Source: Chondrus crispus (lineage: Eukaryota > Rhodophyta > Florideophyceae > Gigartinales > Gigartinaceae). From it: 64,000 nt of DNA. The stretch is from positions 669,932 to 733,931 of the forward strand of contig NW_005178809.1 of the NCBI RefSeq assembly GCF_000350225.1, given 5' to 3'. The position numbers and the translations under genes are program-made. Positions 34,260 through 45,954 of this stretch are shown one piece after another. Below the pieces are notes generated by a model, which was not told the DNA's origin, did not search any database, and saw only the letters and a list, made by a program, of their open reading frames with translations. Position 1 is the first letter of the stretch, and each line of letters begins with the position of its first letter.

Positions 34260-36490
34260 TCAACATTCTCCAAATGGGTCTAGTGCTTCCCTAGTAAGGC
34301 GCTGGACAACATCGGGGATCTTACCAGTCGTGTTCAACTCTGGAAAGTAAATAAGGACTGCCGCGGACGGTATGTCAATCTGTGATTGATCGTTTTGTTT
34401 CATGGGGGCGTAATTGCCAGTGTAGTTCAAGCTCTCTCCTCTCTGTCCCCGTACAAGTTTGAACCACCGAACAGTCAAAATAACGTTGAAACTATTTGCA
34501 TTCTCAACATGTTCAACCCTTCCCAACCAGAATGGTGTCACTTCGGTCACGTTTGAGCCGTAGTTTACAGTTACCATGCTGCCCCTCTCATATGTGCATG
34601 TGTCCTCCAGAGCCAATTCGCTTTCCGAATCATCATGCGAAGCCTCAAGGTAGCGGCAATCATCGCAAAAAGAAGCAAGTTCCCGGAATTCCCACTCTGG
34701 CAGGGCGAACTCCTTGCTTTCAACTGCGTCTATTTCGGAAAGAAGTGATAACACATTTTGTCTACATCTAATTCTGTTCTCTGTCACATTTACGCGCTTA
34801 CGGTACGCGCTGATATCCGCTTGGGAGGGCTCGTTAGTTTTTATGGCCTCTGCTTTTGTCATATCAGGAACAAAATGGAAGAAAGAACCAATGAATCCTT
34901 CGATTCTATCAAGTTTCTGAAGTGCTTCCCTCTTTTCCACCATTTTGTACCCGACCAGGCAGGTAACATGAGCACCACCTCCTTCGAGCTCATGAGAATC
35001 GTCCCGCTCGAAGACAAATTTTCTGAACGCGAGCATGTTGTTGATTCTCGATGCAACTGCACTTTGTTTATCACAGGCACCTGAAAAATTGTTCATCCCA
35101 GAGACGCGGCTAGCAAGTATGTTGTTTTGTACTTACGCGTAGTTTCCCCCTTGACTCCCAACAATGTGCCTGTGAAGTTCCGAAACACAGGCTGTACTCC
35201 TATCCCGCATAAAGACAGAAATTCGGCTTAATCGGCGGTCAATGTCGTCATGTGTGTGCCCAACCGGTAGAAAGTTAACAACAATGCGTTTGAAGAGCCC
35301 TTTATGCACCCTGTATTCACAAAATGCAAAAAAGAAGCGATTCCTGTTGTCTTTTGATGTAGTATCCAGTTGAACATTCAGCTCTCTAGGAAAACAACTC
35401 ATACCTTGAGCTCTTTTCGGATCTCGTAACAGAAAAAGCGAGCGACATAGCGCATCAATTGTCTGATTTGCACCTGAGGGGATGTTGTCGGCTGACGTGA
35501 AAAACAAACGAAATGCTGTCCAGAAAGTGACCCGTGATAGCAAACACCAGTGACTTTCTGCTTGCGAACCTTACCGGTAGCTCTTTTTGTCGTCGTGTAA
35601 AAAGGCGGTAGTCCAAACTTCGCCTGGTCGGCCCCGTCAATAATTACGGAAAGAATTTCCTGGAGGCTGTCAATTGCTTTTGACTGAATGAGTCGATATT
35701 CAGCTCGCTCAGAGTGGATTTGCTGCAGATGTGCGCGGAATCCTTTCTTAAGTTTTTCTCTAAATTTTTCATATCCTGTTTTCCTAACAATTAATAACAG
35801 ACCCTCCTTAAAGCTTCTGCACGTGTCACAAACGGAAAATCCGTGTCTTCGTCTACACTTGATATGTGAGGCATACCGTTTCCAATTTTCGTAAAAGTGA
35901 GAAGAAGAGCGCGCTCGACGGCCATACATCCCTTCATTTTCTCGAAACAGCATGTAAACGAGGTATTTATTTCCAAGTGGGAGGTGCTGCTCGATGCTGT
36001 GCGGCATTTCATCTCCGAGATCGTCTGCGAAGGCTCGCAAGATTGAAATCACCGAGGATTTTTTAGTTGAGCTCCCATCTGATCCCCCCATTCTCCCGGG
36101 GAGGTGGGAAGCGTTCGCTGAAGGTAGTTCCAGGACATTGGCAATCATGATCCTTGACACCTCTAGAGTGTCAATCACCATTCTCCAACAAACTTGCCAA
36201 TCATCACAGTAGAAGTATCCCCGTGAGCACTGTCGGTCTGGAACGATTAGATCGGCGAGGCGTTCCTTTCTTTCATCACGAGAAATTGACAGGAAATTCT
36301 CTCGCATTGCCCTACATTTCTCTGTACCGACTTCGAAGACGCAAATACGCTTGCAACAGCGTTTTGGCATCCAGTTGTTGATATTTTTGATGGATTGCCG
36401 TCGTCTCTTCTCTAATCGCGATTTCATTGTTTTGCGATTGAGCGCGATTGGGACTTTTGACAAGGGAGGAGTGTCGTCTAACGTCGTCAT
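34260..36490 (-). pseudogene. DUF7869-type (transposon-associated) protein, frameshifted
   Basis: The gene starts at 36490 with a Lys/Arg-rich N-terminus. A Cys-rich segment (CKRICVF) and a zinc-ribbon-like CDTC pair (residues 229-232) follow. IIDGADQAKFG (about 283-294) is the hallmark of the family. Near 35490 the frame shifts by one base and continues to 35133 with the LDTT/DNRNRF and VGHTHDDID motifs. A GTAAGT donor at the end of this part and a TTTTTCAG acceptor about 55 bases on suggest an intron before the last part (34260-35096). The phases do not fit without one more shift. The family is widespread in animals, oomycetes and algae and behaves like mobile-element proteins. The three Asp motifs suggest an RNase H-like nuclease, which is my inference. 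Confidence 0.7.
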
Positions 36491-36591
36491 GGTATCGCTC
36501 TATGTGCATGTCTCTCGGGTTCAACGCTTCAGATAGTGATGACGAACCTGCAAGTATGGACTGTGCGCAAGCACGCACTGCGGTGTGGAAT

Positions 36592-36700
36592 CAAGAAGGC
36601 GCAGCCGAACGACTACATATTATGTAATCGTTTGGATGCGCCTTCTTGCCGAATACCAGTACAGGATATTATCCTGTACTGGTATTTTACTGGTATTCGG
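36592..36700. repeat. Two adjacent fold-back sequences
   Basis: The first has 28-base arms (36592-36619, 36621-36648) with three mismatches and a one-base loop. The second directly abuts it. CCGAATACCAGTA (36649-36661) pairs with TACTGGTATTCGG (36688-36700), and an inner perfect pair, AATACCAGTACAGGATA and its complement, spans 36652-36686. They lie between the divergent DUF7869 and methyltransferase-like genes, so they could be promoter-region elements or MITEs. Confidence 0.9.
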
Positions 36701-37242
36701 CTGGAAGCCAAAAGTCAGCAACCCAGATCACTGTGTTCTGTTTTCAAAAGATTAGACGTCAGGAAAGAATATCAGATTCCTCTGGTGTTGCGTTTCATTT
36801 TTTCTGAAGGTTACACTTCGAAGAATAATTCAAAATCCTTTTCTACGCTTGTCAAGTGCCTTGACAGTGAAAACATTTTCCCTTTACCGAGCTAATATTG
36901 CGATTCCTACGGAATATTTTCGTCAAAAGACGGGAAATCATGGTAGAGCGGAAATGAATTTGTTCAGGACGATACCTGAAAATCAATATCAACTGCCTCC
37001 CCCCCCCAACCCTTTCCGAAACTCTCACATTCGATCGACTTGTTCAAATGTTTGAACTCAATGTTCAAATCGTCGGAATGAGCCGTGTTTATTCTCTCAT
37101 TCGCTTACGATAGTTTTTATGCCTACAAAAAACAACAGTGGCAACAATTTCCAGGAGCCTTTGCTTAAGTCAGAACACTCGCAGCATTTCCTTTTAGGAT
37201 AAGCAAATCCTGCAACTAAAGCAGGCAGAAAGTCCTGCAGTC

Positions 37243-38882
37243 ATGAAGGTTTCAGGAAGTGATAGTACGAGTTATATTGAGACTGAATACGTCGATCCGC
37301 GAAAATTGTCAATCTCTGGTACTCCAGGCCAATTCGTTCTCGAGATGAAGTTAATGCCAGAGAGGGTTTCTGCAAAATGGATACATCAGCACTTAGCTCA
37401 TATCATGTCGAGTGGCTACTGTTCCTGAAATACAGCTGCTCTTTGAGAGAGAGCCACATTGCTACACGCCTGAAAAGGCATCAGAAGTGGCACTAGCAGT
37501 GATAAGAGAAGAGACAGATGGACGCGCTGGAGGGTATCGCTTTTGCTATGATGGACACATCCGCAAAAGAGTAGCGATACAGCTAATGGAGGACGGAGTT
37601 TTGATAAAAGATTTCAAGTTGAAAGGTGAATTGGTAATGTCGATGCTAGCTCAAGATGAGTTTGCCTATGGACTTTCCAGAAATGCTCTTCACTCTGTCT
37701 GTGTGCAGCTCTCTTTCCTAGCAACACTCCTACGCTGCCACGAATACCACGTTGAAGTGAATTCCTGGTTGAGCCAAAAGCGACAAAAAAGTTTATCAGC
37801 GACCGAAGTTGCGCGTCGCCTGGTGTCAAGTACTGCAAGAGGGGTTCAGCATGACACGATTATGAGCAAACAGACTGAACCAAGCGCCAAATCTTGGGGA
37901 TTGCTCGCAAGTTTCCCATTCCTACGGTTGACTACTTACGAGATTACATGTGCAATGATGATGGAGGCTTGCAAGCTGCGTTCACATTGGCAAATTTGCG
38001 AGCAATTCCCAAAAGAGTGACGCCAGAGGAATTTTTGATGTTGATGAAACGATTTATCAGGTACTATCAATATTGCTTGCCTTCTCCGAAGGCGCTTCTC
38101 CCCAAACATGTTTCAACACAGTTGGTGCAATTAAGCTGAGCAAGTAAAGAGCTTGAAAAATTCAAATCCCTTTGTGACTACGACGAAATCCCCGATGAGG
38201 TGGCCACAATTGCAGAAAGATTGACGTGTACGCAGCTGCTGGACATCCAAATGCAGGAACATGCGTTCAGCAAGCACATCATACCACTACTTGAAACTGC
38301 TTGCAGAAACCTGGTGCCGAATGGGACGAACCATTTAGAAATCGCCCGAAAAAATTGCAACAAATGTCTCAAGAGAACAGTGAGCACCTGGGTTTACAAA
38401 AACAACCTACGAATGATCCAGACAATGAACTGTCATTGATATGATAGTAGATCTTTCAGAGAATGGAATCTCGAAAGACAGTGAAGAAGAGGGGCTCTAC
38501 GGCCAAAGAATCCCCCTAATCGCACACCCAATACGCAGACGGGCACCGTGCAGAGAACAATGAGAGACCAGTCGAATCAATTGCACGGGCAGCGTCACTA
38601 ATTGAGGCATCTCAACTGATTGAGGCATCTCAATTATTACCGGTTGGGTGGAAGATTGTGCAGGCTACACCTGAAGACTTCATGTCACAACAAGATGAGC
38701 GGAAAATGGTGCAAGGGAAAGCCGATATGGTCATGACTGTTATACGAGATAATGAATCCAATGAGGACTGCCTGAAACAGGTTGTACGTCACTGCGGTAT
38801 GGCGATGAAACAGAGCGGCGTGTGTTATATTATGTGCAATTTTATTCAATTTTCGAAGCTTTTTTCAATTGTATGTGCGGAG
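37243..38882 (+). pseudogene. Adenine-methyltransferase-like gene, 5' part, broken by copia insertion
   Basis: A run of frames on one strand (37243-37428, 37412-38020, 37894-38139, 38150-38439, 38600-38882) reads as one decayed gene with several shifts and stops. The first 1.2 kb give an unrecognised N-terminal region. The last piece contains KADMVMTVIRD, where DPPY-type motif IV is expected but absent. A strand like SGVCYIMCNFIQF follows, resembling the stretch after motif IV in DNA amino-methyltransferases. The sequence stops at the copia insertion. The missing end, including the SAM-binding motif, is found 21.9 kb away at 60762-61414. It starts about 750 bases from the divergent DUF7869 gene. 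Confidence 0.5.
38877..38882 (+). repeat. Target-site copy GCGGAG left of the large copia element
   Basis: The same six bases occur right after the 3' LTR at 60762-60767. This shows that both LTRs belong to one insertion. Confidence 0.85.
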
Positions 38883-39279
38883 TGTTGATGTGTAATGCAC
38901 GCGCGCTCGCTGCTATACGTTGCGCTATCGTACATGAGGGGCTGAATTGTGTGTCGTAAGACCATACTGATGTGCCATATCGTGCTAGCCCCTGAATTGG
39001 TGCTTTTGAGCGAAGTGATGTGTTTGCTAAGTGACTTAATATCTAGTATTTTGATGTTGTCCTTCTTTCGTACTGTGTGGTTGTGTTTCAGAATCTGCGC
39101 CTACCATGTTGTCGTCCTGCACACTGATTTGTACTTTGGCTTTCGGTAGGTTTACCATCGTACTCTTAGTCTACATAAGTTCTACCTTGATCGACTCAAC
39201 TAAAGTCCGGTCTACGGTGTGACCAGACCCCATCGACGAACTTCTCCCGACTCATATTCATTCATTCACCCCCTGCAAA
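38883..39279 (+). mobile_element. 5' LTR of the large copia element (397 bp)
   Basis: It starts TGTTGATGTGTAATGC and ends CCCTGCAAA, directly followed by a TGG-starting primer site. The 3' LTR (60368-60761) matches it throughout, with roughly 15 differences by eye and one small indel. Confidence 0.95.
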
Positions 39280-39296
39280 TGGTTATGGGCCCAGCC
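39280..39296 (+). promoter_or_regulatory. Probable primer-binding site
   Basis: TGGTTATGGGCCCAG follows the LTR end without a gap. It begins with TGG, complementary to the tRNA CCA end, as in copia elements primed by a tRNA such as initiator Met. Confidence 0.65.
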
Positions 39297-39460
39297 CACG
39301 CTCGCTCTCCTACCCTTCTTATCTTTTTCGTGCTCTTTTGCGAGGTTTGTGCTCTCTGCAGCAACAGCTTGCATCGCGTTTTTCACACGACGCCGTGCGA
39401 ATACAGGATGTGCGTTAAAAGTACGTTTATTTATTCTGCGGAAGCGTTCCTGTTACTGCT

Positions 39461-41785
39461 ATGGAAGATAGCAAAAAGGTGTACAGGTACTATGGGAAGC
39501 CCGGTGGGGACTTCCATCTGTGGGAGGGGAGGACCGAGGCGGCACTTGAAGCCAAGGAAGTGCCTCATGTGATTCAGTCGGATGTATTGGGAGCCGGAGC
39601 CGAGCTGACCGAAGAGCTGAAGAAGAATGTGGCGACTGCACGCGCAATCCTGATCCAAGTAATGGGTGATCGACCCCTGCGCTTGTGCTTGAGTGCCAAG
39701 GACAATCCATACCGCATGTGGGTACGTCTTCGAGAACGCCATGCAGTATCGAACACTGCAACCAAGGCCCAGCTCCAGTCCAAGCTTTTGCGCATGAGCT
39801 GCTGTGGGAAGCCCATGCAAATTGCATCGACTCCTTTGAAGAGATCTTCAATCGCCTTGCGGCTATGAAGAGTGACATTGGAGAGGACTTGCAGGTGGCT
39901 ATGGTTCTTGCCTCTTTCGGTGATAAGAACAAGTCACCGTTTGGACACGTGATTGCTTCATTACAGACAATCCAAGAGAAGTTAGATTGGCAGACAGCGA
40001 CAGCCAGTCTATTGCAGGAGTACGACGAACATCTCCTGAGGTCTGGGGACCCGAAGGCAACTCGTTCTGGGGATGAAGGTCAAACCTTGGCGGCAACAGG
40101 AAGTTCAAATACTCCATACGTTGGAAGGAGTAACTACGGCGGTAAAGCAGAGAAACGTCGATGCTTTGAGTGCGGTAAGGTTGGACATCTTGCACGCAAC
40201 TGTCGTTTATTGGATGGAAAGACTGGAAGGAATGTTTCCTTCGCTGGTGAAACGGGAGAACGCCTGGAGAGCGAAATTGGAAGAGCGCAGCAAGCTCAAT
40301 TGCTCTTGGCGCGTCAAGATGAATCCAAGAATGACGAAGACTTGGATGATATGTCAAACGGTCAGGAAACCGTCCCAAATCTATCAGAGCTGCATAATAG
40401 AGACCAGGAGCACGCTGAGCGGATTAGATTGGATGACATGGCGACAGAATGCCCCTTAGGCTCTACTAGCAAACACACGAAAGTGATGAGCTGTCCGGCA
40501 GACGAGATAGCATCCTTAAGAGTTCAAGATGATGAGCATGTATATCTATTGGACTCAGGGGCGTCCAACCACATGGTGTTCTGTAGGGCATGGATCCGTG
40601 ACTGTCAGCCGATTGCTCGTCGGGGGACTACCCTTGGAGACGGAAACAGGGTCTTTGCTACCCATCGCGGCATTGTTACTCTACGTACAACTGTTAGCGG
40701 TCCCCGAGACAAATACGAACGTTTCCTAGTCCTTGATGGGGTACTGTACGTTCCTCAGCTGCAATCCAATCTCATTTCTTGCTCGGAGCTTTGTGCTCAT
40801 GGTTACATCATCAACTTTGGGCGTGACAAATGTAATGGAATGCACGACGGTGTGACGCAGTTTCAAGGACACCGATATCAAGGCGTATACAGAGTATCCG
40901 CAAAAGTTGTGTAACCAGGATACTAATCGGCGTCAAGCACTTTGTCCCATTGGCCAAGGGATAACGACAACGATGAAAGCCCTCTAGGAGGTTCGTCGAG
41001 ATCTGGAAGTTCTGCGATGAGGCTTTGGCATGCCAGACTTGGTCATGCGAGCAATGCAAGTATCAAGCAGTTGCTAAAGAGCGGGGCTGTGTCTGGAATG
41101 AGTCTAACGTTGCAGGGAAACAAGAAGGCCTCCTGTGGTAGTTGCATGAAGGGTAAACAGACTCGCTAGACTCTGCGTCCCAACAAATCGCGTTCGAAAG
41201 AGCGTAGTGCAGTCATACACACAGATGTGTGTGGACCAATGTCGGTGGCATCTTTTTCAGGTGCGCGCTACTTTGTTTCTTTCATTGACGATGACACAGG
41301 TTTCATCAACATTGTTCCCATAGCACGCAAGAGTGATGTTACTGTACAGTTCAAGCTGCATCATGTGTGGATAGAAAGGAAGTTTGGGTGCACTGTCAAG
41401 AGAGCCCACAGCGACAACGGAGGAGAATATGTTGCTCTGAGGCCCTACCTGGAAGAGAAGGGCATCGAGCACACCACCTCCCTCTTACTCCCCCAATCAG
41501 AACGGACTTGCTGAGCGGACCAACCGCACTATTGTCGAATGTTCACGGACGATGATGGGACATGCATCGCTGCCCAAGGCTTTCTGGGCTGAAGCCGTTA
41601 TGCATGCAGCAAAGATCCAGAATCACTTCTTTTGTCCCAGGAATCGACGAATGACATCTCACGAGCTTATGACGGGTGAGAAACCTAACGTTGCCTACTT
41701 CAGAGTCTTTGGATGCTTAGGTTGGTATCATATCCCCAAGGAACTTCGAACGAAGTTGGATTCAAGTCGCAACTCGGGAGCTTAG
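39461..41785 (+). pseudogene. Copia gag-protease-integrase (5' half of the split polyprotein), decayed
   Basis: The polyprotein starts at 39461 with a UBN2-type Gag. It shifts frame near 39818, then continues to the zinc knuckle CFECGKVGHLARNC (about 40163) and the protease with LLDSGASNHMV (about 40546). The frame ends with TAA at 40912-40914. The GAG-pre-integrase LWHARLGHAS segment begins near 41022. A TAG at 41167-41169 interrupts before the integrase core. The core shows HTDVCGPM (first Asp), SDNGGEY (second Asp) and, after a further shift near 41505, the ERTNRTI box with Glu. The visible integrase ends at about 41785. The reverse transcriptase is missing here and lies at 58288 onward. 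The copy is dead. Confidence 0.92.
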
Positions 41786-42566
41786 CGCCATCATTGATAG
41801 AGCGGCAAAAGGGTCGTCAGACTCTTGTTCTTTCTTTCTGTTGATTACCGGGCTTGTGGGAGTTCCACTTTGTGTATTGGATGGAGGGGCAGGGTGGTTC
41901 TCTGACTGCTGTCGCACCCGCGCTTGTTCTAGAACGCTTGCCTCTGGGGGCTTTTCGTTGGTTCCTTCGGCGGAGGAGGGCAGTCAGGTGGAGGTGGCAC
42001 GTCCTGGGTTTCCGAAATCGATAAGAATTGCATGGGGGCGCTGGCGGCTGAGATGGAACCAGGGGACTTTTGTTCACAATCGCACTGTTTGTGTTGGATG
42101 CAGATAGCCGTGATGCCAGCGTAGGGCTAGTTCTCGCCGGAGACATAGCCATGCTGTTCAGCCACCACGCCGAGATGCCACCTGGGCCAGGCTTTTGGCC
42201 GCCAAGTGGGCTCATGGAAAGGGGCTTTCTCAATTGCTGAGGTGACTGCTTCGTAGGAGTTCTGAGGTAGATTTGAGTTGCTTGTTGCGGCTTTGGCAAC
42301 GATGTAATCGGCTTCGGTAAACCCTGTGACGTTTGGTTGGTAAAGGTGGTGGGAGTGCGAGCATATAGGCTGGCAAGTGATCCGCTCAAACGTCCAGTTC
42401 CATTTGTGTGCACTGGAGAAGTGATCGCATTTGTTGTGTGTCGTTGTTTATGGCTTTTGTGTTAACGCACTCTCAAACGCAGTATGGCATTCTTGGGCGT
42501 TCAGATGGCGGTGTGGACATATGCACAACATCCTTGCTCCCCGCTGTCAATACAAGGTGGCATATA
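41786..42566. other. Junction region after copia integrase, no clear gene
   Basis: The first part may still be copia linker in broken frames. A 198-codon frame on the minus strand (41817-42413) is Pro/Ser/Thr-rich without domains and may be chance. The exact border between copia and the nested DNA is not visible. Confidence 0.4.
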
Positions 42567-43398
42567 CAGTAGACCCCCCGTAATAGTGCACCCCTGTGCC
42601 AGGCCTCACAAAACGCACTACTGACGTCACGCACTAAAGAAGCAACAGCAAAACTCATTTACTGTACGACATGAAATGCTCCGCAATGAGCGTCTGGCGG
42701 TTCCTCTTTCTATTCTGGCCGTAATAAGCATCAAAAAGTGCACGTTTCGCACGGCGCAAACCCTGACCTGCCCCTGTGAATTTTGCAGTCTACTGTGCTG
42801 ATCATGAGGTAACTGTTGCTGGAGCATTTTGTCTCGGGTCTGTGAGGCACGTTGCTGCAGTGTGGCAGCAGAGATCAGCAGTTTCGCTGCTCGAGCAATG
42901 TGAACAAAGTCGAACAGCGAACGGTCAATGTCTGGGAACCGCGCAGCTGGAAAGGTTTTGAGCTGCATGTTGTGGCTATGCTCTTGCATTTTTCTTTGAA
43001 CTAACGCCGATCCAGTTCTAATCTTCTGCACAAGGCGCACACTGCAACCAAAAGATGCAACAACTCCATAAGCTGTTTCCCCATTCTCAAGTGATTCAAG
43101 GACTTTTCCTTTCTGTGCCAACGTTAATCTTTTGCGCTGTGCCTTCGGTTTCGATGAGCTCACGTTTTCCATGATGATGAGCACGGCAGTGCAGATAAGG
43201 ATGCCGGTGGTGGCTGATACCGCAGATGTCTTCTCGAGGAACAAGCGGCGGCGTGGGTTCTAAGGCGCGCTACAGCTGCATTGCTGCCATATCAAGCGTA
43301 CAGTTATACAGGTTTCAGAATCGGTGACATGGCCTGAAAAGGGCACTATTGACGTAAATGTACTAACAAAGAGTGCACTATTACGGAGGCCCCCCCTG
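42567..43398 (-). mobile_element. Non-autonomous pogo/Tigger element, 832 bp, with TIRs and TA duplication
   Basis: The left end CAGTAGACCCCCCGTAATAG and right end (reverse complement) CAGGGGGGGCCTCCGTAATA form terminal inverted repeats with the shared core CCGTAATAGTGCAC. The element is flanked by TA on both sides (42565-42566, 43399-43400). CAG ends and TA target are diagnostic of pogo/Tigger transposons. It carries only the N-terminal part of a transposase. Confidence 0.9.
42627..43244 (-). pseudogene. CENP-B-type DNA-binding part of a pogo/Tigger transposase
   Basis: The frame carries a psq-type helix-turn-helix (KRLTLAQKGKVLESLENGE, with GVVASFGCSVRLVQKI). The beginning of the second CENP-B-like half follows (FVHIARAAKLLISAATLQQRA). 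It then runs into unrelated sequence, and the DDE core is absent. The first 24 residues before the inner Met are hydrophobic and may not be translated; the inner Met at about residue 25 is a likelier start. It lies wholly inside the TIR-bounded element. A binding-only protein could act as a repressor of related elements, but that is speculation. Confidence 0.8.
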
Positions 43399-43685
43399 TA
43401 CTTCTCTGTGCATCTGTGAGGGCGAGGTAAACCTTCCTGGAAAGTGTACCTTAAGATAGGAATCCTAAACCTGTGCTCCTCATATGAAGCCGAAAGCTGT
43501 GGGCCCAGATTCAGCGCACTTTCTATCTGGATCTAAACCTTTGCGCCACGCCATATCCCTCTTAGCACCAAGGGTACACAAATTTACTGTGTGTCAACAG
43601 CAGGGGTCATGGGTCTCGTTCTTGTCCGCGTTCTTTACCATGCCCTTCCTACTTTTCTTTGCGCTTTGTGCCAGCATCGGTATGA

Positions 43686-44945
43686 ATGCTGATGGCAGCG
43701 TCAGCGACACAGATTCCTATGAGATCTGCCCTTGCCAAGCTCATCATGATCAGCACCTGCGCAAAAAAGGTGCGCCTGCTTGTCATGATACAGGCCTTCC
43801 TTCAGTGCAGGGCAAGGAATCTCATGAAGGGGCCGGGACTTCCTTACGCTCTTCATGGAGAAAAAAGGGCATGCTTCTGGAAAGTTGTCAAGCCCCTCAC
43901 CGAACATCGGTTCAGGAAAACGTTTAGGCTTATATGCTACCAATTCAGGACGCTAGTAGCCAGACTACGTCACAAACTCGACCACAATAGGGTGATGGCT
44001 GGCAGGGCAAGCGGTCTGTTACAGACTGAAATCAAGAAGGCCGTTCTCCTACGATTTCTGTCAGGTGGTAATCACCATGATCTCTGTCTGCTATTCAACC
44101 TGCAATCTTTCTCACTATACAACATTTTCCGCCGCACTTTAAGTGCACTTCTGTCTTCGTTTGAGTTGCCGGGTATACCGGAGTATGTAGATAAATTAAA
44201 GAAGATGGCCCTTGACTTTAAGCCATCTCGTCCTCGTGGGAGTCCACTGAATGGTTGCATCGGGGCTCTTGACTGCATAGCTATCAAGATACGGAAACCG
44301 TCCAAAGCATTTCATCCAGCACAGTTCTTTTGGAGAAAAGGATTTTATGCTGTTCCAGTTCAAGCTATGGCTGACTCCAAGTATCGCTTTCGATGCTTTT
44401 CGGCTCTCTGCGTCGGAGCCGCACATGACTCGTTATCTCACGAGATCTCTGCGCTTGGAAAGTTCTTGCGAGATAAGAGACTCCCGTCGCCGTTCTGGAT
44501 TGCGGCTGATGAGGCGTATGTCTGTTCGGATTTTCTCCTGACGTCGTTCCCATCTTCTTCCTTTGATCGTTCCGCTTTGTCAAAGTACAAAAATGCCATC
44601 AACTTTTTCCACAGCTCGCTGAGAATGCACGTTGAGCAGGCTTTCGGAATTCTCGTGGGACGGTTTGGAATTTTCTGGCGCGCACTTCGCTTTTCCTTGG
44701 ATGTCAACACCAAGGTAATTCTTGCCACGATGCTCCTACACAATTTTTGCATTGACCACTCTGAGGAAACGGAACCAGAGGCAATGCCAGAAAGGGAAAA
44801 AGGGAGAACGCGACGGCTTTCAGGGTGTGGTATCATGACTCTCACGGGAGTATTTGGGCTCAGAATGAACGTGCTTCGGTGCCGACCTGCGGAGACATGG
44901 CAATGCAAAAGTCTCTCCCAAGGAGAGAAATGGTTCACTCCTTAA
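43686..44945 (+). CDS. PIF/Harbinger transposase
   Basis: This is a DDE_Tnp_4 enzyme that moves a PIF/Harbinger element. The N-terminal part has the usual helical leader (residues about 45-150). The catalytic residues are visible: Asp in GALDCIAIKI (about 195), Asp in IAADEAYVCSD (about 275) and Glu in MHVEQAFGILVGRFG (about 320). LLHNFCIDH follows near the end. The frame is open throughout. The true start is uncertain; a second frame from 43484 overlaps the first 240 bases and may be chance. A probable Harbinger accessory gene lies convergently at 48427-49448, with captured host fragments between. No TIRs could be fixed. Confidence 0.88.
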   Translation: MLMAASATQIPMRSALAKLIMISTCAKKVRLLVMIQAFLQCRARNLMKGPGLPYALHGEKRACFWKVVKPLTEHRFRKTFRLICYQFRTLVARLRHKLDHNRVMAGRASGLLQTEIKKAVLLRFLSGGNHHDLCLLFNLQSFSLYNIFRRTLSALLSSFELPGIPEYVDKLKKMALDFKPSRPRGSPLNGCIGALDCIAIKIRKPSKAFHPAQFFWRKGFYAVPVQAMADSKYRFRCFSALCVGAAHDSLSHEISALGKFLRDKRLPSPFWIAADEAYVCSDFLLTSFPSSSFDRSALSKYKNAINFFHSSLRMHVEQAFGILVGRFGIFWRALRFSLDVNTKVILATMLLHNFCIDHSEETEPEAMPEREKGRTRRLSGCGIMTLTGVFGLRMNVLRCRPAETWQCKSLSQGEKWFTP

Positions 44946-45109
44946 AGAGAATGGGACTTACGAGACCATATGGGCAAGATCGGTTTGACTCTGATGACGA
45001 AGATTTCAGTTAGGCACTTTATCAGATCCTTGCAGTGGACTTACCCATCAGAATCATTCCCTGTCCACTTCCTCAAATAAATTTGTTAGGTGACGTAAAT
45101 CGGGCAGCC

Positions 45110-45590
45110 TGCGAGCTAAGTGCTTGGCGCCCGTTTTTGCCAGCGCTCCGTTGTCACGGGTTTCCTCTTCCCCGCGTACAAACGCGCCCAGTTGTACGTG
45201 CGCAGCACGTATATCGACTGCACACCCATGAGAGCCCCGTCTCAGCTGACCGCCCTCTACCCGCCCGGCAGCGCCACGCTCGACGACGTGCGCTCGAACT
45301 TCGACGCTGCCCCGCTGTCGGACGGTCAGGGCGGCCTTCCGAGTCGCTTTCAGCCCGTGGTTGTCTACACAGAGGCCCGGAAATGTGTGCCCGAGACACG
45401 ATGTCGGAAGAAAACAGGCACGCCACTGTTTGCACAGACCTCGTCAGGCGGAAGGCTGCGCGGCCTTGACTCAAAATAACGTCTTACTTTGCATGGGCGC
45501 GGCGCGCTCGAAAGACACCGGCAAGCTGCCAAAGGAGTTTGAAGAGGACGCGAACAGGTTTGTTCTGTTCAGCGCCCACGATGTCCGGCG
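45110..45590 (+). pseudogene. Two fragments of a histidine acid phosphatase gene
   Basis: The first piece (about 45110-45385) contains LGARFCQR, then LYVRSTYIDCT followed by LTALYPPGSA and FQPVVVYTEAR. These correspond to the LGxRLR, YVRSTxxxRTxxSA and lyPP segments of branch-2 histidine acid phosphatases. The Arg of the RT pair is Cys here. The second piece (about 45500-45580) contains EDANRFVLFSAHDV, matching the C-terminal HD proton-donor box. The RHGxRxP motif and the middle of the enzyme are missing. These are exon-like pieces of a secreted or lysosomal-type phosphatase, not a working gene. They begin the array of host fragments between the two Harbinger genes. Confidence 0.72.
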
Positions 45591-45954
45591 GGAAGCGCGC
45601 GCCAATTGAGAGGCGCTATTGAAAGCCTCGTCGCCCACGGCACCACCACCATGTGCTCCTTCCCCCGTCACACCCGCCGTGCCACGCCCCCCTCGCCTCG
45701 AGGTCACGACAAGCCCGCATAGCCAGCCGCCACGCCTATACTGGTACCGCCCTGCAAGTACCATGTCATAGCCTGCTTTCGTCCACCGCCCCCCGTCCCC
45801 CACTCTCCCTCCCTGCCAACACTAACTCTTCCCAGGCATCAGGCCCGCGCTGCCCCTCCCGCCAATCCCTGTCCTTTCCTCCCCCCCGCCCCCTCCCCTG
45901 TCCCTACTCTTCCTCTGCGACCACTGCTAACCGCAAGTCCTGGCGCCGAGCCGC

